Shown: positions 25,094 to 33,203 of the stretch, piece after piece
How positions within the stretch are numbered: position 1 is the first letter of the stretch
Layout of the letters: every line of letters begins with the position of its first letter
NCBI GenBank assembly: GCA_022843625.1
Contig: JALHNH010000038.1
Coordinates: 1-64,000 of the forward strand
Source of the DNA: Bryobacter sp.
Lineage (GTDB): Bacteria > Acidobacteriota > Terriglobia > Bryobacterales > Bryobacteraceae
Direction: 5' to 3'
Length of the DNA stretch: 64,000 nucleotides
Position numbers and translations under genes: made by a program
The notes under the pieces: model-generated
Databases searched by the model: none
What the model saw: the letters and a program-made list of their open reading frames with translations, nothing else
Told to the model about the DNA's origin: nothing

Positions 25094-25741
25094 ATGACAA
25101 GCATTCTCGTTTATGGGGATTCCCTGAGCTGGGGGATTGTGCCTGGCACGCGGCAGCGGTTGGCTTTTGAAGCGCGTTGGCCTGGGGTGATGGAGAATTT
25201 GCTTCTCGCTCAGGGCAGGAAGGTTCGGGTGATTGAGGATTGCCTCAATGGGCGGCGAACGGTTTGGGAAGATCCGTTCAAGGCGGGACGGAATGGGATT
25301 GTGGGGCTGGGGGCTCGGATGGAAGTATATTCGCCCTTGTCACTGGCTATTGTGATGCTGGGGACGAATGACTTTCAGTTCTCTACGCCTTTCAATAACG
25401 CCTGGACTGCAGGGCAGGGCGTGGCGGCGATCGTCCATGAGATGCGGAAGGCACCGATTGAGCCGGGGATGGTTGCGCCTCCGATTTTGATTGTGGCTCC
25501 GCCGGCGTTGCGCAAGGCTGAGGTGGCGGCTATGCCGAAGTTTGAGGGGGCGGAGTTACGTTGTGTTGGCCTGGCTGAAGCTTTGCGGAAGGTTGCCCTT
25601 GATTTGGGATGTTCGTACTTTGATGCCAATACGGTTGCTCGCACTAGCTCGATTGATGGGGTGCACCTCGATGCCGATCAACACGCGCTGCTTGGGCAAG
25701 CGATTGCCGGGGCTGTGACTTCGATAGACTTTGGGGCATGA
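25094..25741 (+). CDS. SGNH/GDSL-family hydrolase
   Basis: 215-aa esterase-like enzyme. Block I VYGDSLSWG carries the nucleophile Ser, block III is MLGTNDF with the oxyanion Asn, and block V is SIDGVHLD with the catalytic Asp-His pair. Related to arylesterase/acyl-CoA thioesterase-I-like SGNH proteins; acyl substrate unknown. No signal peptide. The ATG at 25094 follows the MDR stop by ~37 bp and avoids an overlong frame. It overlaps the following amidohydrolase gene as ATGA. Confidence 0.9.
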   Translation: MTSILVYGDSLSWGIVPGTRQRLAFEARWPGVMENLLLAQGRKVRVIEDCLNGRRTVWEDPFKAGRNGIVGLGARMEVYSPLSLAIVMLGTNDFQFSTPFNNAWTAGQGVAAIVHEMRKAPIEPGMVAPPILIVAPPALRKAEVAAMPKFEGAELRCVGLAEALRKVALDLGCSYFDANTVARTSSIDGVHLDADQHALLGQAIAGAVTSIDFGA

Positions 25742-26664
25742 ATTCGCGAAGAGAGTTTTTGACGCTTAGTGGTGCCGCCTGTTTTGCCCAATCGAATGAT
25801 GTGCCGAAGTGGAAGTCCAAGGTGATCGATATTCACCTGCACTGGCGGCAGGACTTGCGCATGGACAAGGACGCGAATCTGGTGCACATGGATGGTTGTG
25901 GGGTGGACAAGGCCGTGCTTCTGACGCAGGCCAGGGCTGGGGATGCCGCTGCGGCGGCGGTGGCGAAATACCCGGCGAAGTTTGTCTGGTCTGTGGCCGC
26001 CGATATTACGAAACCCGATGCGGAGCAGGTGTTGACTGCTGCCGTCAGGAAGGGGGCGCTTGCCTTTGGAGAGATCAAATATCATGTGGCGGCGGATGGG
26101 CCGGAATTGCGCCGTGCTTATGCTTTGGCTGGTGAGCTTGGGGTGCCGATTCTGATTCACTTTCAGGAAGTGGATCATTTTGAAGGGGAAGGGAAGTGGT
26201 CTACCGGCTTCAAGAATTTTGCGGCGATGCTGAAGGCCTATCCGAAGACGAAGTTTGTGGGTCATGCTGATGCGTTCTGGGCAAATGTGAGTGCTGACTA
26301 TCGGGAGGAGGCGGCTTATCCGGTTGGCCCGGTGAAGAAGGGTGGCGTAACGGACAAGCTGCTTGGCGACTTTGAGAATATGTTTGGCGATGTGTCGGCG
26401 AATTCTGGCAACAATGCTTTGTCGCGTGATGAAGAATTCACTTCTGGCTTCTTGAAGCGGCATCAGAACAAGCTGATGTTTGGCAGCGATTGCGGCTGTA
26501 GCAATGGCCGCGGTGACGGACTGGGGCCGAGTGTTGCCAAGCGCATGCAGGGCAAGTGTGTGGCACGCGAGACGCTCGGGATTCTGCACAAGCATCTCGA
26601 TGGCGGGGCGCTGACCAAGGTGACCTGGGGGAATGCTCACCGTTTGTACAAGATCAAAGCTTAG
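25738..26664 (+). CDS. Exported amidohydrolase-family (amidohydrolase 2) protein
   Basis: 308-aa TIM-barrel metal-dependent hydrolase or decarboxylase. The N-terminus MNSRREFLTLSGAACF is a twin-arginine-type signal. Metal-binding elements: HxH in VIDIHLHW, His in PILIHFQEVDHF, His in KFVGHADAFW and the late Asp in LMFGSDCGCSN. Several sites look partly changed, so activity is not certain. The ATG overlaps the GDSL stop. The stop TAG shares bases with the stop of the convergent dehydrogenase gene (TTAG at 26661-26664). Confidence 0.82.
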   Translation: MNSRREFLTLSGAACFAQSNDVPKWKSKVIDIHLHWRQDLRMDKDANLVHMDGCGVDKAVLLTQARAGDAAAAAVAKYPAKFVWSVAADITKPDAEQVLTAAVRKGALAFGEIKYHVAADGPELRRAYALAGELGVPILIHFQEVDHFEGEGKWSTGFKNFAAMLKAYPKTKFVGHADAFWANVSADYREEAAYPVGPVKKGGVTDKLLGDFENMFGDVSANSGNNALSRDEEFTSGFLKRHQNKLMFGSDCGCSNGRGDGLGPSVAKRMQGKCVARETLGILHKHLDGGALTKVTWGNAHRLYKIKA

Positions 26665-27599
26665 GCTTCCCAGGTGCCGGTGAGGACGACCCGCTCCAGA
26701 GGTTCGCCTTTGGCCAGACGGTCGAGGTTGGTGGCTATGCGGGTCATTCTGCGCTCGATCAGCTTGTTGGTCCAGGCGCTGAGGTGGGGTGTGACCAGGA
26801 CGTTGGGTAATTCGTGGAAGGGGAGCCGGGAGCCGTTGAGGGTCTGGCCGATGTCGGTTGGATATTGGTACCAGGCGTCGAGGGCGGCGTAGAGATTGCG
26901 AGAGGAGAGGGCTGCGTAGAGTGCAGATTCGTCGATGACTTCGCCTCTTGCTACGTTGATCAACATGGCGCCGGGTTTGAGGGATTCCAGTTGGTGGCTG
27001 CCGATAAGGCGACGCGTGTCTTCTGTGAGTGGACAGGAGACGACCAGGAAGTCGCATTTGGAGTAGAAGCCAGGATCTTCGTGCGTGGTGCGCTTGGTGA
27101 GGACTTTCATGCCAAAGGCCTCGGCTCTTGTTGCGACGGCTTTGCCGATGGTGCCGTAGCCTAGCAGGGAGATGGTTTTGCCGTGGAGTTCGTCGTGGAC
27201 TTGTCCGGCAGTGCGGGCACTGCCGCTCCAGTTGCCTTGACGGAAGGCGCTGGCGTGCTCTTCAATTCTGGTGAGGTGCCTCAGCATGACGTAGAAGACG
27301 TATTCGGCTATGGGTGGGCCGTGCTCGAAGACGTTGGATAGATGGCAGCCCAAAGGGAGATCTTCTGAGTTGCTATGGGGGACTCCCGCGCCGGGGAGAA
27401 AGACTGCTTTCAGGTGACGTGCGAGCGAGCGCCATTCGGGACGGAAGTGGTTTGTAAGGAGGGCGTCGGCACCCCGGATTTCCTGGCGTAACCAGGCGTC
27501 GTTAGCCCATTCGCCTTCGATCTCCCAGTGTGTGTCGATCAGCTTTTTGAGCAGTGGTTCGAAGTAGACGAAGGCGGGGTCGTAGATGATGAGTCGCAT
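26661..27599 (-). CDS. D-isomer-specific 2-hydroxyacid dehydrogenase
   Basis: 312-aa NAD-dependent dehydrogenase. The Rossmann motif is GKTISLLGYGTIGKAVATRAEAFG. Substrate-site Arg is in INVARGEVID, and the His of the catalytic dyad is in LVTPHLSAWT. The start at ATG ending 27599 gives a normal-length protein; the longer frame adds 80 residues that overlap the SUFU gene. It starts 5 bp after the SUFU-domain gene stop, so the two are probably co-transcribed. Substrate unknown. Confidence 0.9.
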   Translation of the reverse strand: MRLIIYDPAFVYFEPLLKKLIDTHWEIEGEWANDAWLRQEIRGADALLTNHFRPEWRSLARHLKAVFLPGAGVPHSNSEDLPLGCHLSNVFEHGPPIAEYVFYVMLRHLTRIEEHASAFRQGNWSGSARTAGQVHDELHGKTISLLGYGTIGKAVATRAEAFGMKVLTKRTTHEDPGFYSKCDFLVVSCPLTEDTRRLIGSHQLESLKPGAMLINVARGEVIDESALYAALSSRNLYAALDAWYQYPTDIGQTLNGSRLPFHELPNVLVTPHLSAWTNKLIERRMTRIATNLDRLAKGEPLERVVLTGTWEA

Positions 27600-27604
27600 G
27601 TGGG

Positions 27605-28201
27605 CTAGATTGACGGCGGACGTTTGAGGTCCCAGAGATTGGCGCTGCCGCCGAGGAGCTTGGCTTCGAGTGCGCGGCTGCCGTGTTCCTGCAGGAACTG
27701 ATACTCGGATTCTGCGATCGGCAGTGCCTGGAGAAAGCGGATTGTGAGTGCGCCCATTACAGCGGGTTTGAGTTGTGGAAAGCTCCAGTGGGCTGCGTCG
27801 ACGAAGTAGAGGTGGGGTACGGATGCTTTGGGATACCACTCGTGGATGCAGTCCTGGATGACGTTTCCGGGGCTGAGGTATTTTTGGGTTCGCATGACAC
27901 GGAAGGCGGCAGCGGCGAGTACTTCGAGACAGCCTTCTTTAGCGGACTCAAAAATACCTATCAATTCGAGACGCTGGGTTTCGAGCACCCTGGGTGCAGT
28001 TAGTGGAGTACGCCAGAGACCGATGGTGGCCAGGCAGCTTAGCTCCGGCTCGGGATGGCCCGGGACGCTAAGCACGGTGGTTTCATACTTGCGTGTTACG
28101 TGACTGATGCGCTGGAGGGAGGGCGTGCCGCCGAAGGCGTTGGCAAGCAATCTTTCGATGTGCCTGTCCTCGCTGACAATTTCCGGCCTGTTTGTCTCCA
28201 T
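27605..28201 (-). CDS. Suppressor-of-fused (SUFU) domain protein
   Basis: 198-aa cytoplasmic protein whose overall layout (YETTVLSVPGHPEPELSCLATIGLWRTPL, then RLELIGIF, LSPGNVIQDCIHEWYP and HLYFVDAAHW) matches bacterial SUFU-domain proteins. In bacteria this fold occurs among immunity proteins of contact-dependent toxin systems and as single-domain proteins. No toxin gene is next to it here, so immunity is not supported. It is followed after 5 bp by a 2-hydroxyacid dehydrogenase. Start ATG ending 28201, 39 bp from the divergent secreted-protein gene. Confidence 0.78.
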   Translation of the reverse strand: METNRPEIVSEDRHIERLLANAFGGTPSLQRISHVTRKYETTVLSVPGHPEPELSCLATIGLWRTPLTAPRVLETQRLELIGIFESAKEGCLEVLAAAAFRVMRTQKYLSPGNVIQDCIHEWYPKASVPHLYFVDAAHWSFPQLKPAVMGALTIRFLQALPIAESEYQFLQEHGSRALEAKLLGGSANLWDLKRPPSI

Positions 28202-28240
28202 CTGTCTATCTATCGTAGCGTTTCGACTTATAAAAGAAGA

Positions 28241-29086
28241 ATGAGGTTTTTTTTCCTTCTCCTCTCGCTGGGTACATTTGGAGCAGATCAAGATCTTGAT
28301 GGGGTGCCGGATGAGTTGGAGCAGCGGCTGCTGGAACGATTTGTGCCGAGATTCTATACGGCGGTGGACGACTGTGACGTGGCACCTGCGGAATTTGAGC
28401 GAGGGCGCACAGCGCCTGTGGCGAAGAAGAAGAATGGAACGATATACGGGCAGGTTTTTGCGGTTAGCGGTGGACTTGAGGTGCATTACTATCACTTGTG
28501 GTCTGCCGATTGCGGAAAGATCCGGCATCCTCTCGATGCAGAACATGTGTCGGGCTTTCTAAGCGAAGAGAAAGGGGAATGGCGGGCGCGGTATTGGTAT
28601 GCGGCAGCGCATGAAAATACCGTTTGCGATCGGGGGTCTGCGGCTAGAGCTGGACTGCTTTACGCCGAGTGGCGCGGGCCGGAGGTATGGATATCTCGAG
28701 GTAAGCACGCTTCCTTTTTGAGTGAAGCGGCCTGCCGTACCGGGTGTGGATCGGACCGGTGCGATCGCAGCAAGCGGCTTGCTGTTTCGCAGTTGATCAA
28801 TCTTGGGGAGGTGGAGAATCGCCTGAATGGATCGGACTGGGTGTTGTCCACGGCTTGGAATTTGAGCGAGAAGATGGGTAGCGATTTTCCTCCGGCTTTG
28901 CGAGCAGCGCTGGATGGAAGTAAGCGCATTATTGCGGCGAACCCGGCAACACCGGGAGTGCAGCCGGTGATTGCTGCAGGAAACACGACGATCGATTCGC
29001 TGGCTTTAGCCAATACCAAGACGGAAGGAGCACTGAGCAAGGCGCACAAAACGGCCAAATCCTGGTTGCAAAAGCATCTACGCTAG
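28241..29086 (+). CDS. Secreted Cys-containing protein, Vps62-like pattern (hypothetical)
   Basis: 281-aa protein with a signal peptide (MRFFFLLLSLGTFG) directly followed by a calcium-binding-like loop DQDLDGVPDELE. The centre has HYYHLWSADCGKIRHPLDAEHV, RYWYAAAHENTVCD and WISRGKHASFL, reminiscent of Vps62-related proteins; several Cys suggest disulfides. No enzymatic call is made. The C-terminus is Ala/Lys-rich and helical. AGAAG before the ATG at 28241 acts as a weak ribosome site. The stop is shared with sixA on the other strand (CTAG, 29083-29086). Confidence 0.65.
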   Translation: MRFFFLLLSLGTFGADQDLDGVPDELEQRLLERFVPRFYTAVDDCDVAPAEFERGRTAPVAKKKNGTIYGQVFAVSGGLEVHYYHLWSADCGKIRHPLDAEHVSGFLSEEKGEWRARYWYAAAHENTVCDRGSAARAGLLYAEWRGPEVWISRGKHASFLSEAACRTGCGSDRCDRSKRLAVSQLINLGEVENRLNGSDWVLSTAWNLSEKMGSDFPPALRAALDGSKRIIAANPATPGVQPVIAAGNTTIDSLALANTKTEGALSKAHKTAKSWLQKHLR

Positions 29087-29565
29087 ACGACCAGACGTGG
29101 GGTAAGGTACCACTTGAGAGTGCCGTGGGGTTGAGCCGAGAAGCCTTCGATGTCAATGCGGAGGATGGCTCCTTTTTTAAAGTCGACCCGAAGACTGCTG
29201 GAATTGAGAAGCAGGGATGCGGCAGTGCTGAGGAGGGGTTCGTGGGAGACGATCAGCAAACGGGCCTCAGACTTGTGCATACGGATTTCTTCCCACAATT
29301 CGTTGGGATGGGCGTTTGGGACGAATGCGCTGGATTCGATGACGTCTGCCTTGTAGGCGAGGGATTTGGCTGCGATGGCAGCTGTTTCGATGGCACGCTT
29401 GTAGGGGCTGGACAGGATCAGGGTAGGGCGCAATTCAGCTTGTGCTGCGACCTTGAGAATCTCGCGGAGTTTGCGTTTTCCTTCAGCAGTGAGGGCGCGG
29501 TCAGAGTCCCTCCCGGTGGAGGACACGTCTTCAGCGATGCCATGCCGTAAAAGATAAAGTTCCAT
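29083..29565 (-). CDS. sixA: Phosphohistidine phosphatase SixA
   Basis: 160-aa histidine-phosphatase-fold enzyme. The catalytic RHG motif is LLRHGIAE with His8, and the second His is in IVSHEPLLS. Length matches SixA (~160 aa), which removes phosphate from HPt-domain histidines. It could also act on small molecules. No phosphorelay genes are adjacent. The start lies 32 bp from the divergent O-antigen-ligase-like gene. Confidence 0.88.
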   Translation of the reverse strand: MELYLLRHGIAEDVSSTGRDSDRALTAEGKRKLREILKVAAQAELRPTLILSSPYKRAIETAAIAAKSLAYKADVIESSAFVPNAHPNELWEEIRMHKSEARLLIVSHEPLLSTAASLLLNSSSLRVDFKKGAILRIDIEGFSAQPHGTLKWYLTPRLVV

Positions 29566-29597
29566 TTGCCCTTGAAGCCTTGATTATCAATACTACG

Positions 29598-30779
29598 ATG
29601 AAAGCTGTGTCAATTTCGCGACGAGATCTGGCGGGGATGGCTTTGGCGAGTTCGATTGTCATGGCCTTCTGTTCTATTGCTGCGAGCCAAATCCTGCTGG
29701 GGCTGGCTCTGGTGTTGTTTTTGTCATTGCGCGAGAAGCCGGAATGGCCGGTGGGGATGGGTTGGGCAGGGGCATTTCTTGGATTGACGCTGGTGGCTGC
29801 GTTGGTAAGCGGGGACGCGCGCAGTGCTCTGCCGCAGATCAAGAAACTCTATCTGTGGACATTGCTGCCGCTGGGAGCGACGCTGCTCGCGCGGGGCTTT
29901 CCTCGCGCGGCGATCGTCTGGCCGGTGTGTATTGTGGCGGGAGCTTCGGCGTTGTGGAGTTTCTGGGAGTACTACTCCAAGTGGCAGGCTGCGGTTGCAG
30001 CGCATCAGGATTTTTACCTGGCATATGTGGCAGACAGGATCACGGGTTTCATGAGCCACTGGATGACGTTTGGCGCGCATATGATGATTGCGTTTTCGCT
30101 TACTGGCGCGGTGCTGTTGTTTACGCGGCAGACTTTGGGGAGGCGCGTGCTGCTGGTGGCTTTGCTGGGCGTGTTTGGTGTCGCGATTCTGCTGGGGCAG
30201 ACCAGGTCTGTCTGGCTTGGCGTGGGGTGTTCTGCGGCGGTGCTAATGGCTTGCTGGCGACCGTGGTCGTTGTTGTCATTGCCGGTGGTGGTGGCGCTGA
30301 CTTACGTAGTTGCACCGGGTGCGATCCGGAGCCGCATGGAGAGTATTGTGCGTCCGCATGGGGAGGTGGATTCTAACGCCCATCGCGAAGTGACTCGTGA
30401 GGTGGGCTGGCGGATGATTGCGGCGCATCCCGTGTTGGGGCTTGGGCCTGAGGGGCCGGGTAAACATTTTCGTGAATATCTGACGCCGGAGCGAGCCGCC
30501 AAGCCGTTGCCGGATGGTTACTATGGGCACCTGCACAATCTCTATTTGCAGTATGGGGCTGAGCGTGGATTGCCGGCGTTGTTGTGTTTCTTTGTGTTTG
30601 TAGGTTTGAACGTGCGGTCGTGGATGAGGCGGCCGTCGGCTATCCGGTACTTTGCGCTTGCGTCTATGGCGGGGCTTGCGTCGAGTGGGCTCTTTGAACA
30701 CAATCTTGGGGATTCGGAAGTGTTGACACTGTTTCTTGCCTTGTTTGGGCTGGCGGCGGTACGAAAGGATGAGTTGTGA
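29598..30779 (+). CDS. O-antigen ligase/Wzy-like membrane protein
   Basis: 393-aa polytopic membrane protein with ~10-11 helices and the WaaL/Wzy-C signature region: LLGQTRSVWLGVG, and the periplasmic loop EVGWRMIAAHPVLGLGPEGPGKHF followed by YYGHLHNLYLQYGAERG. The H-x-H-N-x-x-L pattern is typical of these ligases/polymerases. It joins or polymerises glycan on a lipid carrier. The ATG at 29598 is preferred to a TTG at 29580. The stop overlaps the next gene's GTG start as GTGA. Confidence 0.88.
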   Translation: MKAVSISRRDLAGMALASSIVMAFCSIAASQILLGLALVLFLSLREKPEWPVGMGWAGAFLGLTLVAALVSGDARSALPQIKKLYLWTLLPLGATLLARGFPRAAIVWPVCIVAGASALWSFWEYYSKWQAAVAAHQDFYLAYVADRITGFMSHWMTFGAHMMIAFSLTGAVLLFTRQTLGRRVLLVALLGVFGVAILLGQTRSVWLGVGCSAAVLMACWRPWSLLSLPVVVALTYVVAPGAIRSRMESIVRPHGEVDSNAHREVTREVGWRMIAAHPVLGLGPEGPGKHFREYLTPERAAKPLPDGYYGHLHNLYLQYGAERGLPALLCFFVFVGLNVRSWMRRPSAIRYFALASMAGLASSGLFEHNLGDSEVLTLFLALFGLAAVRKDEL

Positions 30780-31609
30780 TTCCAGCGCGCTATTTTCCGC
30801 TGCGGCAGCCGGAGTATGAGTTGCGGATTGGGGCGACGCCGCTTGGTTCGGTGTCGGAGATTTTTGAAGCGGACGAGGAGAGTGTTGCCGAGCTCGAGCT
30901 GAAGCGCGAGTGTATCGCTTTTGATGAAGCTTATTACTGCCAGGCTTTGCCGGAGGCAAATGAAGCGCAATTGGAGTTGGTGGAATGGATTCGTAGTTCG
31001 AGCGGGGTGAGTGTTGATGTTGTAGAGCGTCTACCGATTCTCGGGGCAGGGAATTGTGTGCAGGAGGATCTTCTGATTCTCGATGCCAGACAGCCAGGGT
31101 TGCGGCTGATTGCGGGGCATTTGTGTTTTGCCAATGCCTGGTGTCTTGATGACAAGATGGGGCGGCCGTTTATGGAGATTCATGGGCCGGTGCCGGATTT
31201 TGAGAAGACGATCGGGCCATCGAGCGAGAAGCTTCTGGAGAGGTTGAAGCCGAGGAGGCCCGTTTCGCGATTGAACTGGGCGGTGAAGTCGAGCGGGCAG
31301 CTGGATCTGACTTCGAGATGGGACGCGCAAGTGGCGGAGTGGAATCGCGATGTAGATGCTGGGAATGCGGGAGCAAAGTGTTGGATGCGGGCGGAACGTC
31401 AGACTTTGAGCTTGCTGGAACAGAGCCGGACAGTTTTGTTCACAGTGCACACATACACGCAGACGGTAGAGAGTTTGACACTGGAGCAGCAGAAGATTTT
31501 GCTCGGCGTGTTGCGCACTTGCCCGCAGGATATGCTGCGCTATAAGGGAATTTTTCCATTTGCCGGTCCGCTGGTGGAATGGCTTGCTTTACATTGCGAG
31601 AGTGCATGA
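30776..31609 (+). CDS. DUF3445 protein (heme-dependent oxidative N-demethylase-like)
   Basis: 277-aa protein matching DUF3445: PILGAGNCVQEDLLILD, LIAGHLCFANAWCLDDKMGRPFMEIHGPVPDF and a late HTYTQTVESL with a MLRYKG end. Some family members are heme-dependent oxidative N-demethylases; the His/Arg residues here fit but are not proof. Start is GTG at 30776 with AAAGGA at 30764-30769, overlapping the previous stop. Its stop overlaps the following ATG (ATGA), so ligase, DUF3445 and deacetylase genes are coupled. Confidence 0.85.
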   Translation: MIPARYFPLRQPEYELRIGATPLGSVSEIFEADEESVAELELKRECIAFDEAYYCQALPEANEAQLELVEWIRSSSGVSVDVVERLPILGAGNCVQEDLLILDARQPGLRLIAGHLCFANAWCLDDKMGRPFMEIHGPVPDFEKTIGPSSEKLLERLKPRRPVSRLNWAVKSSGQLDLTSRWDAQVAEWNRDVDAGNAGAKCWMRAERQTLSLLEQSRTVLFTVHTYTQTVESLTLEQQKILLGVLRTCPQDMLRYKGIFPFAGPLVEWLALHCESA

Positions 31610-32502
31610 CTGTTCTTTACTATTGCGATCATCACGATATTCCGCTGCCGGGCGGGCATAAGTTTCCGATGGAGAAGTACAGGCTAATTCGGAAGGAGCT
31701 GGAGCGGGAGCCGCAGTTTCGATTTGCGCCAGGTCCGATAGTACGTCGCGAAGATTTGCTGCGAGTTCATGATGCAGGTTATGTCGATGCTTTCCTGAGT
31801 GGCAGCCTGAGTGAGTCGGAGATTCGGCGGATCGGATTTCCTCAGGTGCCGGAGTTGATTGCTCGCAGTTTGTCGAGTGTGGGTGGAACGGTGGCGGCTT
31901 CTCGAAGAGCTCTGGTTGAGGGCTGGAGTGGCGTTCTGGCTGGGGGCACGCATCATGCGTATCGAGATTTTGGTTCGGGCTTTTGTGTGTTGAACGATAT
32001 GGCCGTGGCGGCGCAGACGCTGCTGGATGATGCACTGGTGCGGCGGGTGGCGATTGTGGATCTGGATGTGCACCAAGGTGATGGGACGGCGGCAATCTTT
32101 GCCGGGCGGCCGGAGGTTTATACGCTGTCTGCTCATGGACGGCATAACTTTCCTTTTCGCAAACAGAGATCCAGGCTGGACCTTGAGTTTGAGAATGGCA
32201 CGTCGGATGAGGAGTATCTGGCGGCGGTGGAGAAGGTGTTGCCACGGGTGTTTGAGTTTGGGGCGGATATCGTTTTTTATCAGGCTGGGGTGGATGCGCT
32301 GGCTTCCGACCGGTTGGGGAAACTGTCTATTACGCAGGCCGGGCTGAAGCAGAGGGACGAGATGGTTTTTCGAATGGTTGCTGAGGCCGGGGTGCCTTGT
32401 GTGGTGACGCTGGGTGGGGGTTATGCTGACCCGATTGCCGATACAGTGCAGGCTGCGGCGAGTACTTACCGGAGCGCGGCTCAGATCTTGCGGGCGATGT
32501 AG
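31606..32502 (+). CDS. Histone-deacetylase-fold enzyme (class IV-like)
   Basis: 298-aa zinc deacetylase. Paired His in LAGGTHHAYRDFGSGFCVLND, zinc ligands in AIVDLDVHQGDGTA and FYQAGVDALASDRLG, and the terminal GGGY. The acidic and Tyr elements are intact, so the enzyme should be active. Bacterial members act on acetyl-lysine, acetylpolyamines or acetoin-related targets. The ATG at 31606 overlaps the DUF3445 stop. The 3' end overlaps the convergent methyltransferase by 22 bp. Confidence 0.9.
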   Translation: MTVLYYCDHHDIPLPGGHKFPMEKYRLIRKELEREPQFRFAPGPIVRREDLLRVHDAGYVDAFLSGSLSESEIRRIGFPQVPELIARSLSSVGGTVAASRRALVEGWSGVLAGGTHHAYRDFGSGFCVLNDMAVAAQTLLDDALVRRVAIVDLDVHQGDGTAAIFAGRPEVYTLSAHGRHNFPFRKQRSRLDLEFENGTSDEEYLAAVEKVLPRVFEFGADIVFYQAGVDALASDRLGKLSITQAGLKQRDEMVFRMVAEAGVPCVVTLGGGYADPIADTVQAAASTYRSAAQILRAM

Positions 32503-33203
32503 GCTACGTTTTCGCGGCCATCGAGGGCGATGCTTTTGGGTAAATCGCGACGACGGAGATACCAGCATTGCTCGGTATGAAAGCCCGAGTTTTCAAAGAC
32601 ACGCCTGAGGACCTTTTCGTCGAGGAGATGGATGGATTTGGGAAGGTTACTGAGGAGGCGGTGGGTGGAGTGGTCTCGAACGTTTTCGATCCAGCCGGGC
32701 CAGGGCTCGCCTTGCTCAACCCGGGATTCGTAGGTTGGGATGAAGGGCTCGAAGGTCTTCATGTAGGGCGTGGCTGCGAGGATGAAGACCTTGCCGCCGG
32801 GGCGGAGGGCGTGTTCAAGAAAGGCGGCAGCCTGTTCGAGCTGGCGCCCTGTGAGGAAGTGAAAGACGTTGGAGGCGTGGGCGAGATCGAGGCTTCCGGC
32901 CTGGAGTTTGGTATCGCGGGGGAAGCGGCCGGGCAGCAATTCGAGGCGGTCTTGAAACTCGGCAGGGGTAAGCTCTTTGAGTTTATCGAGGTGTTCCGCC
33001 GAGGAGTCGTTTGCGACAAGCCGGGCACCGGCGGCGAGTGCGGGGATGGTTGCGATGCCGTGAGCGGCACCGATGTCGAGAGCGGTTTGCGGGGAGCGGG
33101 CGCATTCTTTGACGAAGAGTTCGCTGAGCTCGTTGAGCGTATTTGAAGTCCACCCCTTGAGGTTGCTGGTGCGGATGCGGCGGTGGTGCAGGGGCTGATT
33201 CAT
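32481..33203 (-). CDS. SAM-dependent class I methyltransferase
   Basis: 240-aa methyltransferase. Motif I is TALDIGAAHGIATIPALA, with the acidic residue after strand 2 in LVANDSSAEHLD, then SLDLAHASNVFHFLTG and ALRPGGKVFILAATP. Substrate unknown. Its ATG overlaps the stop of the upstream cytochrome/monooxygenase-like gene (ATGA). Last gene of the purC-cvpA-gph operon. Confidence 0.87.
   Translation of the reverse strand: MNQPLHHRRIRTSNLKGWTSNTLNELSELFVKECARSPQTALDIGAAHGIATIPALAAGARLVANDSSAEHLDKLKELTPAEFQDRLELLPGRFPRDTKLQAGSLDLAHASNVFHFLTGRQLEQAAAFLEHALRPGGKVFILAATPYMKTFEPFIPTYESRVEQGEPWPGWIENVRDHSTHRLLSNLPKSIHLLDEKVLRRVFENSGFHTEQCWYLRRRDLPKSIALDGRENVAYIARKI

Noticed and set aside
25678..27057. 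459-aa minus-strand open frame opposite the amidohydrolase
   Set aside because: Arg/His/Pro-rich shadow translation over two well-supported genes; no domain pattern.
27605..28201. SUFU protein as immunity partner of a toxin system
   Set aside because: No toxin, secretion or polymorphic-repeat gene is adjacent.
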